A DNA stretch of 64,000 bases from Secundilactobacillus yichangensis (GCF_016861565.1 NZ_BOLK01000011.1:1-64000), one strand, 5' to 3'; positions 39,462 to 48,542 are shown, numbered from the stretch's first letter. Notes: a model not told the origin generated them from the sequence alone. Translations and numbers: made by a program.

Positions 39462-40406
39462 GTGATTGAACTGCTTAACGTAAACAAAGAATATCAAGAT
39501 CAGCATGCACTTGATCACTTAAGTCTCACCATTAATGATGGTGAATTATTTGTGTTAGTTGGTCCATCTGGCAGTGGTAAAACGACCTTATTAAAAACCA
39601 TTAATCGCTTGGTAGTGCCAACGTCTGGACAGGTGAAGATCGACGGTAAGGACGTTGCAGAGATGAATTTGCAGCAATTACGCCGTCAAGTTGGCTATGT
39701 GCTGCAAACCGGTGCCCTATTTCCGAATATGACAGTGGCTGAGAATGCCAGTGTTCAACTGGATAATTTAAAGTGGCCGGTGGAGAAGAAGCGTGCCAGA
39801 ATTGCCGAATTGATGACTGAGGTCGGGCTTGATCCTGATCATTTTCTTGATCGGATGCCAAGTGAACTTTCTGGTGGCGAAGCACAACGGGTCGGAATTG
39901 TACGCGCATTAGCCTGCAAACCGGGCTTAGTCCTCATGGACGAGCCGTTCAGTGCTTTGGATCCAGTGTCGAGACGGCAACTGCAGCAAATTGTCATTAA
40001 CCTGCATCATGAGTTAGACAGCACAATTGTTTTTGTGACTCATGATATGCATGAGGCACTGCGTCTAGCTGACCGAATTGCTGTCGTGCACAATGGCAAG
40101 CTGCAGCAGGTCGGTACGCCAACCGAGATCTTAGCGGAACCGGCCAATGCGTTTGTCAGCAATTTCTTTGCGGATGAACAGCAAACTGACCAATTATTAG
40201 GCCAAGTTTTGGCTTCGGGATTTGGCCGGCCGGCTAAACCTGACGAACCAGGAACTAGAATGGTTAAAGGTCAAAGCATATTTGAATGGGCAACTGCACT
40301 TCGAGAGTCGCAGCTAGATCAAGTTATCGTGGATGACAAGGTGCTGACTGACCATGATTTAATCGATTATCTTGCATCACTTGAAATGGAAGGTGACAGT
40401 CATTAG
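39462..40406 (+). CDS. ABC importer ATPase, glycine betaine/choline/ergothioneine (OpuCA/EgtV) type
   Basis: 314 aa. Walker A GPSGSGKTTLLK near residue 35, QVGYVLQTGALFPNMTVAEN, signature LSGGEAQRVGIVRAL, Walker B LVLMDEPFSALDP, and HDMHEA switch. About 75 residues after the ATPase core form a short C-terminal extension, not an obvious pair of CBS domains. Start GTG after GAGGTGA; an earlier GTG overlaps that site. It overlaps the permease-receptor gene by 14 bp. Substrate could be a compatible solute or ergothioneine. Confidence 0.88.
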   Translation: MIELLNVNKEYQDQHALDHLSLTINDGELFVLVGPSGSGKTTLLKTINRLVVPTSGQVKIDGKDVAEMNLQQLRRQVGYVLQTGALFPNMTVAENASVQLDNLKWPVEKKRARIAELMTEVGLDPDHFLDRMPSELSGGEAQRVGIVRALACKPGLVLMDEPFSALDPVSRRQLQQIVINLHHELDSTIVFVTHDMHEALRLADRIAVVHNGKLQQVGTPTEILAEPANAFVSNFFADEQQTDQLLGQVLASGFGRPAKPDEPGTRMVKGQSIFEWATALRESQLDQVIVDDKVLTDHDLIDYLASLEMEGDSH

Positions 40407-41925
40407 TCAATTAATAAGTTATGTTAATAAGAATCACAGTGACTTATTACAGGCTCTGTGGCAGCATATTTCAATTTCTTTAATCGCTATGCTAATCACG
40501 ATTTTGATTGCTATTCCATTGGCAATTGCACTGATTAACCACCGTCGAATCGGTGAGCTTTTCCTTCAAATTACTGGGGTGATTCAAACCATTCCCAGTT
40601 TGGCAGTTTTGGGGATTCTGATCCCATTTGTTGGAATTGGAACGGTTCCCGCAATTATTGCGTTAGTGCTATATGCTATTATGCCGGTTTTTCAAAATAC
40701 TTACGCCGGGCTCACTAATATCGATCCAGTCTTGATAGAAGCTGCTGATGCACTCGGGGTTACGCCGCAATTCAAGTTGTTTAAAGTTGAATTACCATTA
40801 GCAATGCCGATGATTTTATCGGGGATTCGAATTGCCACTGTGATGGTCATTGGAACTGCAACGTTGGCTGCTTTGATTGGTGGTGGCGGTTTAGGGACGT
40901 ATATCCTGCTTGGTATTCAAACAAATAACAATACGGCGTTGTTAGTGGGCGCTATTCTTTCGGCTATCTTGGCTTTATTAGCTAACTGGCTGATTGCATT
41001 ATTGTCAAAGGTGCCTTTAAAACGTCTTGGTATTTGGACGTTAATCCTGGTTATCATTGGTTTGGGTGGTACCATCAGTCATCAATTACTTAAGCCGCAA
41101 GCTCAAACGGTCACCATTGCTGGTAAATTAGGCGGTGAGCCGGAAGTGCTGATTAATATGTATAAGGACCTGATCGAGCGAAACGATTCCAAGGTAAAAG
41201 TGACGTTAAAGCCTAACTTTGGTGGTACCAGTTTTCTATTCAAAGGGCTTCAAAGCGGGAAAATCGACGTTTACCCTGAGTTTACGGGAACCGTTTTGCA
41301 AACGTTGGTCAAGGGCAGTAAAATCGTTAATCATGACCCTGAGATTGCGTATGAGAATGCGCGTGATGATTTGAAACAGCAGTTTAACATGACTTATTTG
41401 AAACCAATGGCATATCAAAATAATTACGCCGTCACGGTTCGACGAGATACTGCTGCTCGGTACCATCTGCGGACGATTAGTGATTTAGCCAGGGTTTCAA
41501 ATCAGCTTTCAGGAGCCTTTGATCCGGATTTCTATCAGGAAAGTAACGGCTACCCGGGACTGAGGAAAGCCTATGGGTTAAATTTAAAATCGGCTAAGAC
41601 AATGGAACCATCGCTTCGGTATGAAGCCCTAGCTGATAAGCGAGTGGACGTTACAGATGGATATACTACTGATCCGCAAATCAAGAAATATCATTTAGTT
41701 ATTCTTAAAGATAACAAGGAATTCTTCCCCACGTACCAGGGAGCACCGTTGATGAAAACCAGTTTTGCTAAGCAGCATCCAAATGTAGTTAAGCAGCTGA
41801 ATCGTCTGAGCGGTAAAATATCGATTGCTGATATGCAAAACATGAACTACCAAGTGACCGTTAAGCATCGCAAAGCGTCGGTAGTTGCTCGTGAATATTT
41901 ACAAAAGCACCACTATTTGAACTAA
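40393..41925 (+). CDS. Fused permease and substrate-binding protein of quaternary-amine type importer
   Basis: About 510 aa. Residues 1-210 are the membrane domain (GVIQTIPSLAVLGILIPFVGIG; EAADALGVTPQFKLFKVELP coupling helix). After a helix near residues 210-235, a receptor domain follows on the outer side (TVTIAGKLGGEPEVLINMY; KVTLKPNFGGTSFLFKGL; DVYPEFTGTVLQTLV). This matches fused OpuF/EgtU-type proteins for glycine betaine, choline, carnitine or ergothioneine. The start is uncertain: GTG here, or TTG 4 or 7 codons earlier, all overlapping the ATPase gene. Confidence 0.87.
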   Translation: MTVISQLISYVNKNHSDLLQALWQHISISLIAMLITILIAIPLAIALINHRRIGELFLQITGVIQTIPSLAVLGILIPFVGIGTVPAIIALVLYAIMPVFQNTYAGLTNIDPVLIEAADALGVTPQFKLFKVELPLAMPMILSGIRIATVMVIGTATLAALIGGGGLGTYILLGIQTNNNTALLVGAILSAILALLANWLIALLSKVPLKRLGIWTLILVIIGLGGTISHQLLKPQAQTVTIAGKLGGEPEVLINMYKDLIERNDSKVKVTLKPNFGGTSFLFKGLQSGKIDVYPEFTGTVLQTLVKGSKIVNHDPEIAYENARDDLKQQFNMTYLKPMAYQNNYAVTVRRDTAARYHLRTISDLARVSNQLSGAFDPDFYQESNGYPGLRKAYGLNLKSAKTMEPSLRYEALADKRVDVTDGYTTDPQIKKYHLVILKDNKEFFPTYQGAPLMKTSFAKQHPNVVKQLNRLSGKISIADMQNMNYQVTVKHRKASVVAREYLQKHHYLN

Positions 41926-41928
41926 CAG

Positions 41929-41975
41929 AAAACACCAAGTAAGACTGTGAGAACAGTTTTGCTTGGTGTTTTTAT
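41929..41975 (+). terminator. Rho-independent terminator
   Basis: AAAACACCAAG / CTTGGTGTTTT stem followed by T-run, after the importer operon. Confidence 0.88.
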
Positions 41976-42018
41976 TTTAGGGTTTCCGAATTAATTCTTC
42001 TACTTGGTTAACTTTTGC

Positions 42019-42046
42019 TTGTAATTTTAATTTATGGTGGTAATAT
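42019..42046 (+). promoter_or_regulatory. Candidate mntH promoter
   Basis: TTGTAA, 16-bp spacer, TAATAT, giving a start near 42053, just before the TGAGCG palindrome. Moderate match only. Confidence 0.45.
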
Positions 42047-42059
42047 ATGTTTTGGTAAT

Positions 42060-42073
42060 TGAGCGGGCGCTCA
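42060..42073. promoter_or_regulatory. TetR-type operator upstream of mntH
   Basis: TGAGCG-GG-CGCTCA is a perfect inverted repeat with 6-bp arms and a 2-bp centre, the shape of many TetR-family operators. It sits just after a plausible transcription start, about 140 bp before mntH. The TetR-type gene downstream of mntH is the obvious candidate binder. Confidence 0.6.
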
Positions 42074-42213
42074 GTCTAAAAACGAACTGCTTTGAATGTT
42101 TGGATCAAGGAAATGATAACTTGATATGGAATTAAACGTAGACGCTTAAGGTTATATCAAATTTGGATTTCAATGACCAACCGAATTTCTAAGCCAATAG
42201 AAAAGAGGTTTTT

Positions 42214-43590
42214 ATGATGAAAGAAACAGATACAGAGAAACACAACTTCGTCCAAGATGTTGACGGTGAAGGTAAGAGTCTTGATGAAGTAAATGGTTCA
42301 GTTGCAGTCCCTAAAAACGGGGGTTTCTGGAAAACGCTAATGGCTTATACCGGACCAGGTATTCTAATTGCCGTTGGCTATATGGATCCAGGTAACTGGA
42401 TTACGTCAATTGCTGGTGGTGCACAGTTTAAGTACAAGCTATTAGCGGTTATTTTAATCTCTAGTTTGATTGCAATGCTGCTACAGGCCATGTCCGCTAA
42501 GTTAGGAATTGTAACGGGTAAGGATTTAGCTCAGCTGACCCGTGAACGAACTAGTAAGGGTGTCGGCTTTATTCTTTGGGTGATTGCTGAATTAGCAATT
42601 ATGGCAACGGATATTGCTGAAATCATTGGTTCTGGGATTGCTCTCAAGTTGCTGTTTAAGATCCCGCTGGTTGTTGGGATTCTGATTACAGCCGCTGACG
42701 TTTTGATTTTACTGTTACTGATGAAGTTAGGCTTTAGAAAGATTGAAGCCATCGTTGCCACGTTAGTAGCCGTTATCCTGTTAGTATTCGCATACGAAGT
42801 TGCGCTGTCAGACCCAAGTATTGCTGGGATCCTTGGCGGCTACATTCCACAAACCGACATTGTCACTAATCATTCGATGTTATACCTGTCATTAGGGATT
42901 GTTGGTGCGACGGTTATGCCTCATGATTTATATTTGGGGTCGTCAATTTCGCAAACCCGTCAGCTTGACCGTTCAAAACCAACCGATATTGCCCGGGCAA
43001 TTAGATTTTCAACGATCGACTCTAATTTACAGCTGTTCATTGCCTTCATCGTTAACAGTTTACTGTTAATTCTTGGTGCGGCACTGTTCTTTGGTACGAA
43101 CAGCTCATTAGGGCACTTCGTTGATTTGTTCAATGCTTTGAGCAACAGCCAAATTGTTGGTGCAATCGCCAGTCCAATGCTCAGTATGTTATTCGCTGTG
43201 GCACTGCTGGCTTCAGGTCAAAGCTCCACGATTACTGGGACGTTAGCCGGACAGATTATCATGGAGGGCTTCATTCGTCTTCGGATTCCGTTATGGGCTC
43301 AAAGATTAGTCACCCGTTTACTATCTGTGACACCAGTGCTGATCTTTGCGATTATCTATCATAGTAATGAAGCTAAGATTGAAGATCTGCTGACTTTCTC
43401 ACAAGTATTTCTGAGTATTGCCTTGCCATTCGCAGTTATTCCGCTTGTGATGTTTACCAGCAGCAAAAAGATTATGGGCCAGTTTGCCAACCGGGCTTGG
43501 GTAAAATACAGTGCTTGGATAGTAACAGTCATTTTGATTGTGCTGGACGTTTACCTTCTTGGACAGCAAATAGTTGGCATGATGAAGTAA
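42214..43590 (+). CDS. mntH: Nramp divalent metal (Mn2+) transporter
   Basis: 458 aa, 11 membrane helices. Proton-coupled uptake of Mn2+ (possibly Fe2+). The metal-site DPGN motif is in [13 protein letters not shown] near residue 58, and MPH is in [14 protein letters not shown] near 235. An N-terminal hydrophilic tail of about 40 residues includes the [14 protein letters not shown] motif, also present in the second Nramp protein of this window (GKSLEEINGSIDVP). ATG after AGAGG; a second Met follows directly. A TetR-type gene lies 80 bp downstream. Confidence 0.93.
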   Translation: MMKETDTEKHNFVQDVDGEGKSLDEVNGSVAVPKNGGFWKTLMAYTGPGILIAVGYMDPGNWITSIAGGAQFKYKLLAVILISSLIAMLLQAMSAKLGIVTGKDLAQLTRERTSKGVGFILWVIAELAIMATDIAEIIGSGIALKLLFKIPLVVGILITAADVLILLLLMKLGFRKIEAIVATLVAVILLVFAYEVALSDPSIAGILGGYIPQTDIVTNHSMLYLSLGIVGATVMPHDLYLGSSISQTRQLDRSKPTDIARAIRFSTIDSNLQLFIAFIVNSLLLILGAALFFGTNSSLGHFVDLFNALSNSQIVGAIASPMLSMLFAVALLASGQSSTITGTLAGQIIMEGFIRLRIPLWAQRLVTRLLSVTPVLIFAIIYHSNEAKIEDLLTFSQVFLSIALPFAVIPLVMFTSSKKIMGQFANRAWVKYSAWIVTVILIVLDVYLLGQQIVGMMK

Positions 43591-43670
43591 GACTGTAGGG
43601 ACAGATTTCAGTGATAAATTGAGAGGCTGTCTCTTTTTTATACCGTGAAAAGCTGCAAAGTGGGGATTAA

Positions 43671-44279
43671 ATGATGAGTAAAAATGAAACCAAGAGTGAC
43701 CAGCATAAAGAAAAAATCCTAAAGATTTCCCGGGAAATGTTTGCCCAGCACGGGTATGAAGCAACCACCACACGGATGATCAACCAAGCCGCGGGAACGG
43801 CAGAAGGCTTGATGTACTATTATTTCCCGCATGGCAAACACGAAATCTTGGATACGATTGTGTATCAGGGAATTATTAACCGTGTTAATCAGCTGCACAT
43901 CGTGTTTACCGATTGTCATACAAAAGCTGACCTTGAAGAGCGATTGATGCAGATTTTTGAGAGTGTTTGGCAAGTTTTTCAAGATAAGGAGAACTATCAG
44001 TCATTCGTGATTACAATTCATGAGCGGATGCTGTTATCTGATGATCAGGCTAATTGGCTGCTTCAGATTTTAGAGGGACTTGTTGATGAGATCGCCAAAC
44101 AGCTAAAAAGTGCGCCAGTTCTTCAATCAATGTCAGACCACCAGTTCCGGCCATTAGCACGGGTAATCGTCTCCATTTTTCAAAAGGTCATTTACGATGA
44201 GCTATTGATTAAGGATAACCGGCAGCTAACCGAGCAGATGAAAGCTCAGATCAGACCACAACTGAGCGTGGTGCTTTAA
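43671..44279 (+). CDS. TetR/AcrR family regulator
   Basis: 202 aa. The N-terminal helix-turn-helix is typical: ILKISREMFAQHGYEATTTRMI, AAGTAEGLMYYYFPHGKHEIL (residues 16-65). The C-terminal ligand domain is unassigned. It may bind the TGAGCG-type palindrome found before mntH. Start ATG (two adjacent Met codons) after GGGG. An exact Noc-type palindrome lies within the first part of the gene. Followed by a terminator. Confidence 0.9.
   Translation: MMSKNETKSDQHKEKILKISREMFAQHGYEATTTRMINQAAGTAEGLMYYYFPHGKHEILDTIVYQGIINRVNQLHIVFTDCHTKADLEERLMQIFESVWQVFQDKENYQSFVITIHERMLLSDDQANWLLQILEGLVDEIAKQLKSAPVLQSMSDHQFRPLARVIVSIFQKVIYDELLIKDNRQLTEQMKAQIRPQLSVVL
43725..43738. promoter_or_regulatory. Noc-binding-site-like palindrome, exact
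   Basis: ATTTCCCGGGAAAT, the second exact copy in the window, inside the TetR-type gene. Confidence 0.75.
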
Positions 44280-44285
44280 AAGTAG

Positions 44286-44329
44286 AAGCATGTCTACTGA
44301 CCAATGACGGTTTTGAGACATGCTTTTTT
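44286..44329 (+). terminator. Rho-independent terminator
   Basis: AAGCATGTCT / AGACATGCTT stem and T-run after the TetR-type gene. Confidence 0.85.
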
Positions 44330-44384
44330 GCTGCCTGCCACTGCGCTATACTAGTCAGGTAAATGTTTTTTGTGGGAGGCCGAT

Positions 44385-45158
44385 ATGCTACACGCTATTT
44401 TAATTACAATTTATCTAATCGTAGCAGGTGCTACTGCCGGTTTTTTAAGTTCGGTAGCTGGCCTTGCTTCTTTGGTTTCCTATCCTGTGCTATTAAGTGT
44501 GGGTGTACCACCGGTAAGTGCGGACGTGACGAATACCGCCGCCCTTATTTTTACGGGGTTAGGGTCGACGATGTCGTCTACTAAAGAGCTTAAAGGCAAC
44601 CATACCACTATGTGGCACGTCGGACTTCTAACGGCGTTTGGTGGCATTATTGGCTGTTTGATTCTGGCCTTTCTGCCATCTTCAAGTTTTGAACACGTGG
44701 TGCCGTTTCTGATTTTTCTGGCGGCGGTAATGATGATGGTTTCAGGTAACAAGAAACCGGCTGCTAAAACAAATCAACCGATAAAATTAGGGGTCCGAAT
44801 ACTTAAAAATATGGCCATCTTTCTGGTCGGTATCTATATTGGTTATTTTGGTGCTGCAGCCGGTATATTTATGCTGGCAATTTTAACCGTGACACTGGAT
44901 AAACCCTTTGTGGTAAGCAATGCCATCAAGAACTTCTCATCGCTGTTAACAAACGTGATTTCGCTGATCATTTACGCCTTCACCATTAAAGTTTATTGGC
45001 TAATGGCGGTTCCCTTAGCGGTGGGGATGTTTATTGGCGGCTATGCTGGTCCGGTGGTGATTCGTCACGTGCCGGTTAAACTATTGCGAAATTTGATTAC
45101 GATTGCTGCGTTTTGCCTCTCCGGCTACCTGTTCTACACGGCCTACTTTGGCAAATAG
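44385..45158 (+). CDS. TauE/SafE-family membrane transporter
   Basis: 257 aa, about eight membrane helices. Family of sulfite/sulfonate/organic anion exporters (TSUP). Both repeated family halves are visible: VAGATAGFLSSVAGLASLVSYPV near the N-terminus and YIGYFGAAAGIFMLAILTV near residue 160. GGPVV-like GGYAGPVVIRHVP lies near the end. ATG is chosen after GGGAGG. Substrate unknown. Confidence 0.88.
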   Translation: MLHAILITIYLIVAGATAGFLSSVAGLASLVSYPVLLSVGVPPVSADVTNTAALIFTGLGSTMSSTKELKGNHTTMWHVGLLTAFGGIIGCLILAFLPSSSFEHVVPFLIFLAAVMMMVSGNKKPAAKTNQPIKLGVRILKNMAIFLVGIYIGYFGAAAGIFMLAILTVTLDKPFVVSNAIKNFSSLLTNVISLIIYAFTIKVYWLMAVPLAVGMFIGGYAGPVVIRHVPVKLLRNLITIAAFCLSGYLFYTAYFGK

Positions 45159-45165
45159 GGCAATC

Positions 45166-45194
45166 TTGACATTCTTGTTCAGTTCCCGTATGCT
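45166..45194 (+). promoter_or_regulatory. Promoter of the LysE-type exporter
   Basis: TTGACA, 17-bp spacer, TATGCT. It implies a leader of about 140 nt before the ATG. Confidence 0.7.
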
Positions 45195-45199
45195 GTTTG

Positions 45200-45343
45200 G
45201 AGTTAATTAAATCGCTAATAGCTTGGCCATCGTCGGGTGGCTTTGATAGGCAGCTACTTCTAGTCGCAGATGCAGCGTCTCAATGACGTTGAAGGCTGGA
45301 ACGGGTGCCTTTTTCTATGCGAGTTGAAGAGGAGAAGTTAATC
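45200..45343 (+). promoter_or_regulatory. Long leader with possible attenuator hairpins
   Basis: The leader is GC-richer than normal intergenic DNA here. It contains GTGGC/GCTAC and GCGTC/GACGT pairings and a final AAGGC/GCCTT stem (at 45290-45312) running into TTTTTC. It resembles a transcription attenuator but does not match any riboswitch class I can name. Confidence 0.35.
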
Positions 45344-45961
45344 ATGGCGTCAGTAGTTTTACGTGGGATGTTGATTAGTTTTGCGCTAGTTTCATCCATT
45401 GGGCTACAAAATCTGTTCGTTTTTAACAGCGCGATGAGTAACCGAATGCAACGGGCGCTGCTGATCTGTGCCTTTGTGTGGATCGCGGATACCACGCTAA
45501 CAACCGTTGCCTTTTTAGGAATGGGTGCTCTAGTGAGCCGTTATCTTTGGCTTAAAATTATCATCATGTTCCTCGGGGGACTAATCGTAGTGTGGACGGG
45601 GATTGGTATTTTACGGTCAGCCAGCCAAATCGAACTTGGCAAAAATGATTCACAAATGCCGTTAAAAGAGGCTTTTGCCAGTGCCTGGATCGTGACGTTT
45701 GCCAATCCGCAGGCGATTATTGACACGGGTGTGACCATGGGCGCGTTACGTGGGACCCTGATCAATGCAGAAGTGCTGCCCTTTTTAGGCGGTATTATCA
45801 TTGCTACGGCTATTTGGTTCTTTTCAATCACCATTATCGTTGGGGTTCTAAAGAGCCGGCTGCCAAAGCGGATACTGATATGGGTCAATATTATTTCGGG
45901 GATTATCGTAGTTGGCTATGGTATCCTGTTGCTTATTAATGCGCTCCGGTTAATTTTCTAA
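45344..45961 (+). CDS. LysE/ArgO-type amino acid exporter
   Basis: 205 aa, six membrane helices. Probable export of a basic or other amino acid. Family marks: ALVSSIGLQNLFVFNSAM in helix 1 and the ASAWIVTFANPQAIIDT stretch near residue 125. ATG is chosen after GAGGAG; the frame extends 13 codons upstream into the leader. It has its own strong promoter and a long leader. Confidence 0.88.
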   Translation: MASVVLRGMLISFALVSSIGLQNLFVFNSAMSNRMQRALLICAFVWIADTTLTTVAFLGMGALVSRYLWLKIIIMFLGGLIVVWTGIGILRSASQIELGKNDSQMPLKEAFASAWIVTFANPQAIIDTGVTMGALRGTLINAEVLPFLGGIIIATAIWFFSITIIVGVLKSRLPKRILIWVNIISGIIVVGYGILLLINALRLIF

Positions 45962-45964
45962 ATT

Positions 45965-46025
45965 AAAAAACAGCCTTGAATCAGGCTCGATAATGGTTAT
46001 CGGTCTTGATTCAAGGCTGTTTTTT
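45965..46025. terminator. Bidirectional terminator
   Basis: 19-bp perfect stem beginning AAAAAACAGCCTTGAATCA, with a 23-nt loop, between convergent exporter and ATPase genes. Its right end covers the ATPase stop codon. Confidence 0.93.
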
Positions 46026-47901
46026 ATTGCCGTTGAAGACGCAGTGCGTTCATAATTGCAATCATTGTTACGCCAACGTCTGCAAAAACGGCTTCCCACA
46101 TCCCAATGATGCCGAATGCACCGAGAATCAGGAAGATAATTTTAATCATCAGAGCAAACGTGATATTTTCCCAGACAATTTGTTTCGTGCCTTTGGCGAT
46201 TTGGATGATTGTCGCAATTTTGGATGGCTGATCATCCATAATGACGATATCAGCAGCTTCGATAGCAGCGTCGGCGCCTAGACCGCCCATGGCAATGCCC
46301 ACATCCGCTCGGGCAAGTACTGGTGTATCGTTGATGCCGTCACCAACAAAGGCGACCCGATGGCCAGCAGTATGGGTGAGATCTTCAATTTTTGAGACCT
46401 TTTGTGCCGGCAGCAGCTCTGCTTCTACGTGGTTTAAGCCCAGTTCGTGACCAATCTGATCGGCAACCCCTTGATTGTCACCAGTTAATAGGACTGCGTG
46501 TTCAATGCCTAGTTGCTTAAGTGTACTAATTGCAGTTTTAGCGTCCGGCTTAGGCTGATCAGCAACTTTAATACTGCCGGCGAACTGGTGATCAATTGCA
46601 ACGTAGACCGTTGTACATTCCACTTGAGCAGCTGGCATTGCGATGTGATTTTCACTCATTGCTTTAGCATTACCCACCACAACGTCCTGGGCGTTGATCG
46701 TTGCCTGAATACCGTGCCCAGCGGTTTCGTGAATGTTTTGAACATAGAACTGACTGAGATCACCTTGGTAGGCGGTCGTGATAGAACGAGCGATAGGGTG
46801 GTTAGAGTGTTGTTCTGCCGCGGCTGCGATCCCTAATAACTGCTGTTTGGTCAAAACTGCAGGCTGAATCGCATTCACCGTGAATTGCCCCTGAGTTAAG
46901 GTACCGGTTTTATCAAACGCCACGGTGTTCACTTGCGTTAAAGCTTCAAGAAAGTTGCTGCCCTTAACTAGGATACCGTGTCGCGATGCAGCGCCGATTC
47001 CACCAAAGAAGCTTAGTGGTACTGAAATTACCAAGGCACATGGACAGCTGATAACTAGGAACACCAGCGCACGGTTGATCCAAGTGGCCCAAGTACCTAA
47101 TTGAAGCAGCGGCGGGAAAACCGCCAGCAAAACTGCGAGACCAACTACGATTGGCGTGTAGATTTTAGCGAAACGAGTGATGAATTTTTCGGTCACCGTT
47201 TTCTTTTGCGCGGCGTTTTGAACTAGGTCCAAAATCCGTGCCACAGTAGATTCCTGATAGGGTTTAGTGACACGGATATCAATGACACCAGTGAGGTTGA
47301 TGGTACCGCTTAGAATGGTGGAACCCACTTGAACGTCACGTGGCAGCGATTCACCAGTCAGTGCTGAAGTGTCTAAACTAGTGTTGCCCTTTACTAATTG
47401 ACCATCCAGAGCAATCTTTTCACCTGGTTTCACCCGAATGATTTGCCCGGGAGTGACTTGTTCTGGTTTCACCAGCCGTTCACCAGTAGTCGTCACAAGC
47501 GTAGCAGTTGTTGGCTTTAGCTTCAGTAGAGATGAAATGGACTGTTTTGACTGCTGAACAGCGAGATCTTCAAACAGTTCACCGATTTGATAAAATAGCA
47601 TAACTGCGATAGCCTCAGGGTAGTCGCCCAGTGCAATCGCGCCAACGGTTGCTACCGTCATCAAAAAATTCTCGTCGAAAAAGTTACCATGAACGATGTT
47701 TTTCAACGATTTCCAGATGACCGGGTAGCCGATAATAGCGTAAGAAGCGATATAGAATAGAATTTTTGTTGCAGAGACTGGTAAACTAACAGCAATTAAT
47801 AATATAATGGTTGAACTGGCGATCATTATTAAATCGCTTTTGTGTTCTAGAAAGTCACGCACTGTTTTAGTTGTGCGTGAAGAAATGGTTGCCAATTTCA
47901 T
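46024..47901 (-). CDS. Zn2+/Cd2+-type P1B ATPase
   Basis: 625 aa. Heavy-metal efflux pump in the membrane. Metal-site CPC in ISCPCALVISVPLSFFGG, phosphorylation site AFDKTGTLTQG, HP motif QHSNHPIA, ATP-hinge [12 protein letters not shown], and a C-terminal FADVGVTMIAIMNALRL with the Asp characteristic of ZntA/CadA (P1B-2). It has no N-terminal metal-binding domain. The ATG has GAGGTGA upstream; an earlier in-frame start lacks one. It is divergent from an ArsR-type sensor, with an inverted repeat between them. Confidence 0.92.
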   Translation of the reverse strand: MKLATISSRTTKTVRDFLEHKSDLIMIASSTIILLIAVSLPVSATKILFYIASYAIIGYPVIWKSLKNIVHGNFFDENFLMTVATVGAIALGDYPEAIAVMLFYQIGELFEDLAVQQSKQSISSLLKLKPTTATLVTTTGERLVKPEQVTPGQIIRVKPGEKIALDGQLVKGNTSLDTSALTGESLPRDVQVGSTILSGTINLTGVIDIRVTKPYQESTVARILDLVQNAAQKKTVTEKFITRFAKIYTPIVVGLAVLLAVFPPLLQLGTWATWINRALVFLVISCPCALVISVPLSFFGGIGAASRHGILVKGSNFLEALTQVNTVAFDKTGTLTQGQFTVNAIQPAVLTKQQLLGIAAAAEQHSNHPIARSITTAYQGDLSQFYVQNIHETAGHGIQATINAQDVVVGNAKAMSENHIAMPAAQVECTTVYVAIDHQFAGSIKVADQPKPDAKTAISTLKQLGIEHAVLLTGDNQGVADQIGHELGLNHVEAELLPAQKVSKIEDLTHTAGHRVAFVGDGINDTPVLARADVGIAMGGLGADAAIEAADIVIMDDQPSKIATIIQIAKGTKQIVWENITFALMIKIIFLILGAFGIIGMWEAVFADVGVTMIAIMNALRLQRQ

Positions 47902-47932
47902 TATTCTCACCTCGATACATATTGACATATGC

Positions 47933-47948
47933 ACATATCTTAATATGT
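47933..47948. promoter_or_regulatory. ArsR/SmtB-type operator
   Basis: ACATAT-CTTA-ATATGT perfect inverted repeat, with extra ACATAT copies on its left (47917-47930 region), between the Zn/Cd ATPase and the ArsR-type gene. It fits CadC/SmtB-type operators. Confidence 0.65.
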
Positions 47949-47997
47949 ATTGTACCTGTCCTATTATTGAATTGCAAACGCATTCGCGGTTTTTGCA

Positions 47998-48390
47998 ATG
48001 AAAAAGTACCCGAAAATGAACATTATGGAGGCAGTTAAGTCACTAATGGAAGATCCTAAACATTTAGAAATCGTTAAGCACCTGAAAGACCATTTAATTG
48101 TATCCTCGGAGTTAGAGAACGTTGTTGCCTTATTTAAAACCTTAGGCGACGTCACTCGCGTGCGGATTATCTTAGCACTTGCCGAATCAACGCTCAGTGT
48201 GACTGAACTGACAAAAGTTTTAGATTTAAATCAGTCTACAGTCTCCCACCAGCTGAGTTTGCTGAAACAGCAAAATCTCGTGAAGGGGACCCGCAGTGGT
48301 AAGAATATTCACTATGAACTGTCTGATAGGCACATCATGACCATCGTGGATCAGGTAAAAGCCCACGTTACTGAGCACGGAATGAGCTAG
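47998..48390 (+). CDS. ArsR/SmtB-family metal sensor with alpha-5 zinc site
   Basis: 130 aa if the first ATG is used; ATGs at residues 7 and 10 are alternatives, and none has a clear ribosome site. Winged helix: FKTLGDVTRVRIILALAES, LDLNQSTVSHQLSLLKQQ. The last helix shows D-x-H-x10-H-x2-E (DRHIMT to KAHVTE), the SmtB/CzrA alpha-5 metal site, whereas the CadC-type ELCVCD is absent (LSVTELT). It is therefore inferred to sense Zn2+/Co2+ and to repress the divergent ATPase. Confidence 0.9.
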   Translation: MKKYPKMNIMEAVKSLMEDPKHLEIVKHLKDHLIVSSELENVVALFKTLGDVTRVRIILALAESTLSVTELTKVLDLNQSTVSHQLSLLKQQNLVKGTRSGKNIHYELSDRHIMTIVDQVKAHVTEHGMS

Positions 48391-48414
48391 TTAAAACTGC
48401 ATAAAATACCCTTA

Positions 48415-48455
48415 AATAGGCTGGCCTGAAAAAATTGAGGCTAGTCTATTTTTTG
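48415..48455 (+). terminator. Rho-independent terminator
   Basis: AATAGGCTGGCCT / AGGCTAGTCTATT stem with wobble pairs and a T-run, after the metal sensor gene. Confidence 0.8.
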
Positions 48456-48458
48456 GTT

Positions 48459-48468
48459 GACATTTGTA
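48459..48468. promoter_or_regulatory. Cop-box-like site 1
   Basis: GACATTTGTA, one mismatch from the CopY box TACANNTGTA, 39 bp upstream of a perfect copy. Confidence 0.5.
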
Positions 48469-48497
48469 AACGGAGCCGTTAATATATAGTTGTGGTT

Positions 48498-48507
48498 TAC
48501 AAATGTA
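48498..48507. promoter_or_regulatory. Cop box (CopY operator)
   Basis: TACAAATGTA matches TACANNTGTA exactly and is the centre of a larger repeat GTTTAC-AAAT-GTAAAC. Position upstream of the cupredoxin-copA unit predicts copper induction through a CopY repressor encoded elsewhere. Confidence 0.8.
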
Positions 48508-48542
48508 AACGTAAGGATAAATTCACTTTGGAGGCTTAAAAA

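Noticed and set aside
45200-45343. T-box or lysine riboswitch before the LysE-type gene
   Set aside because: GGGTGG and TGGAAC fragments recall a T-box, but the specifier loop, AG-bulge and proper antiterminator order are not present.
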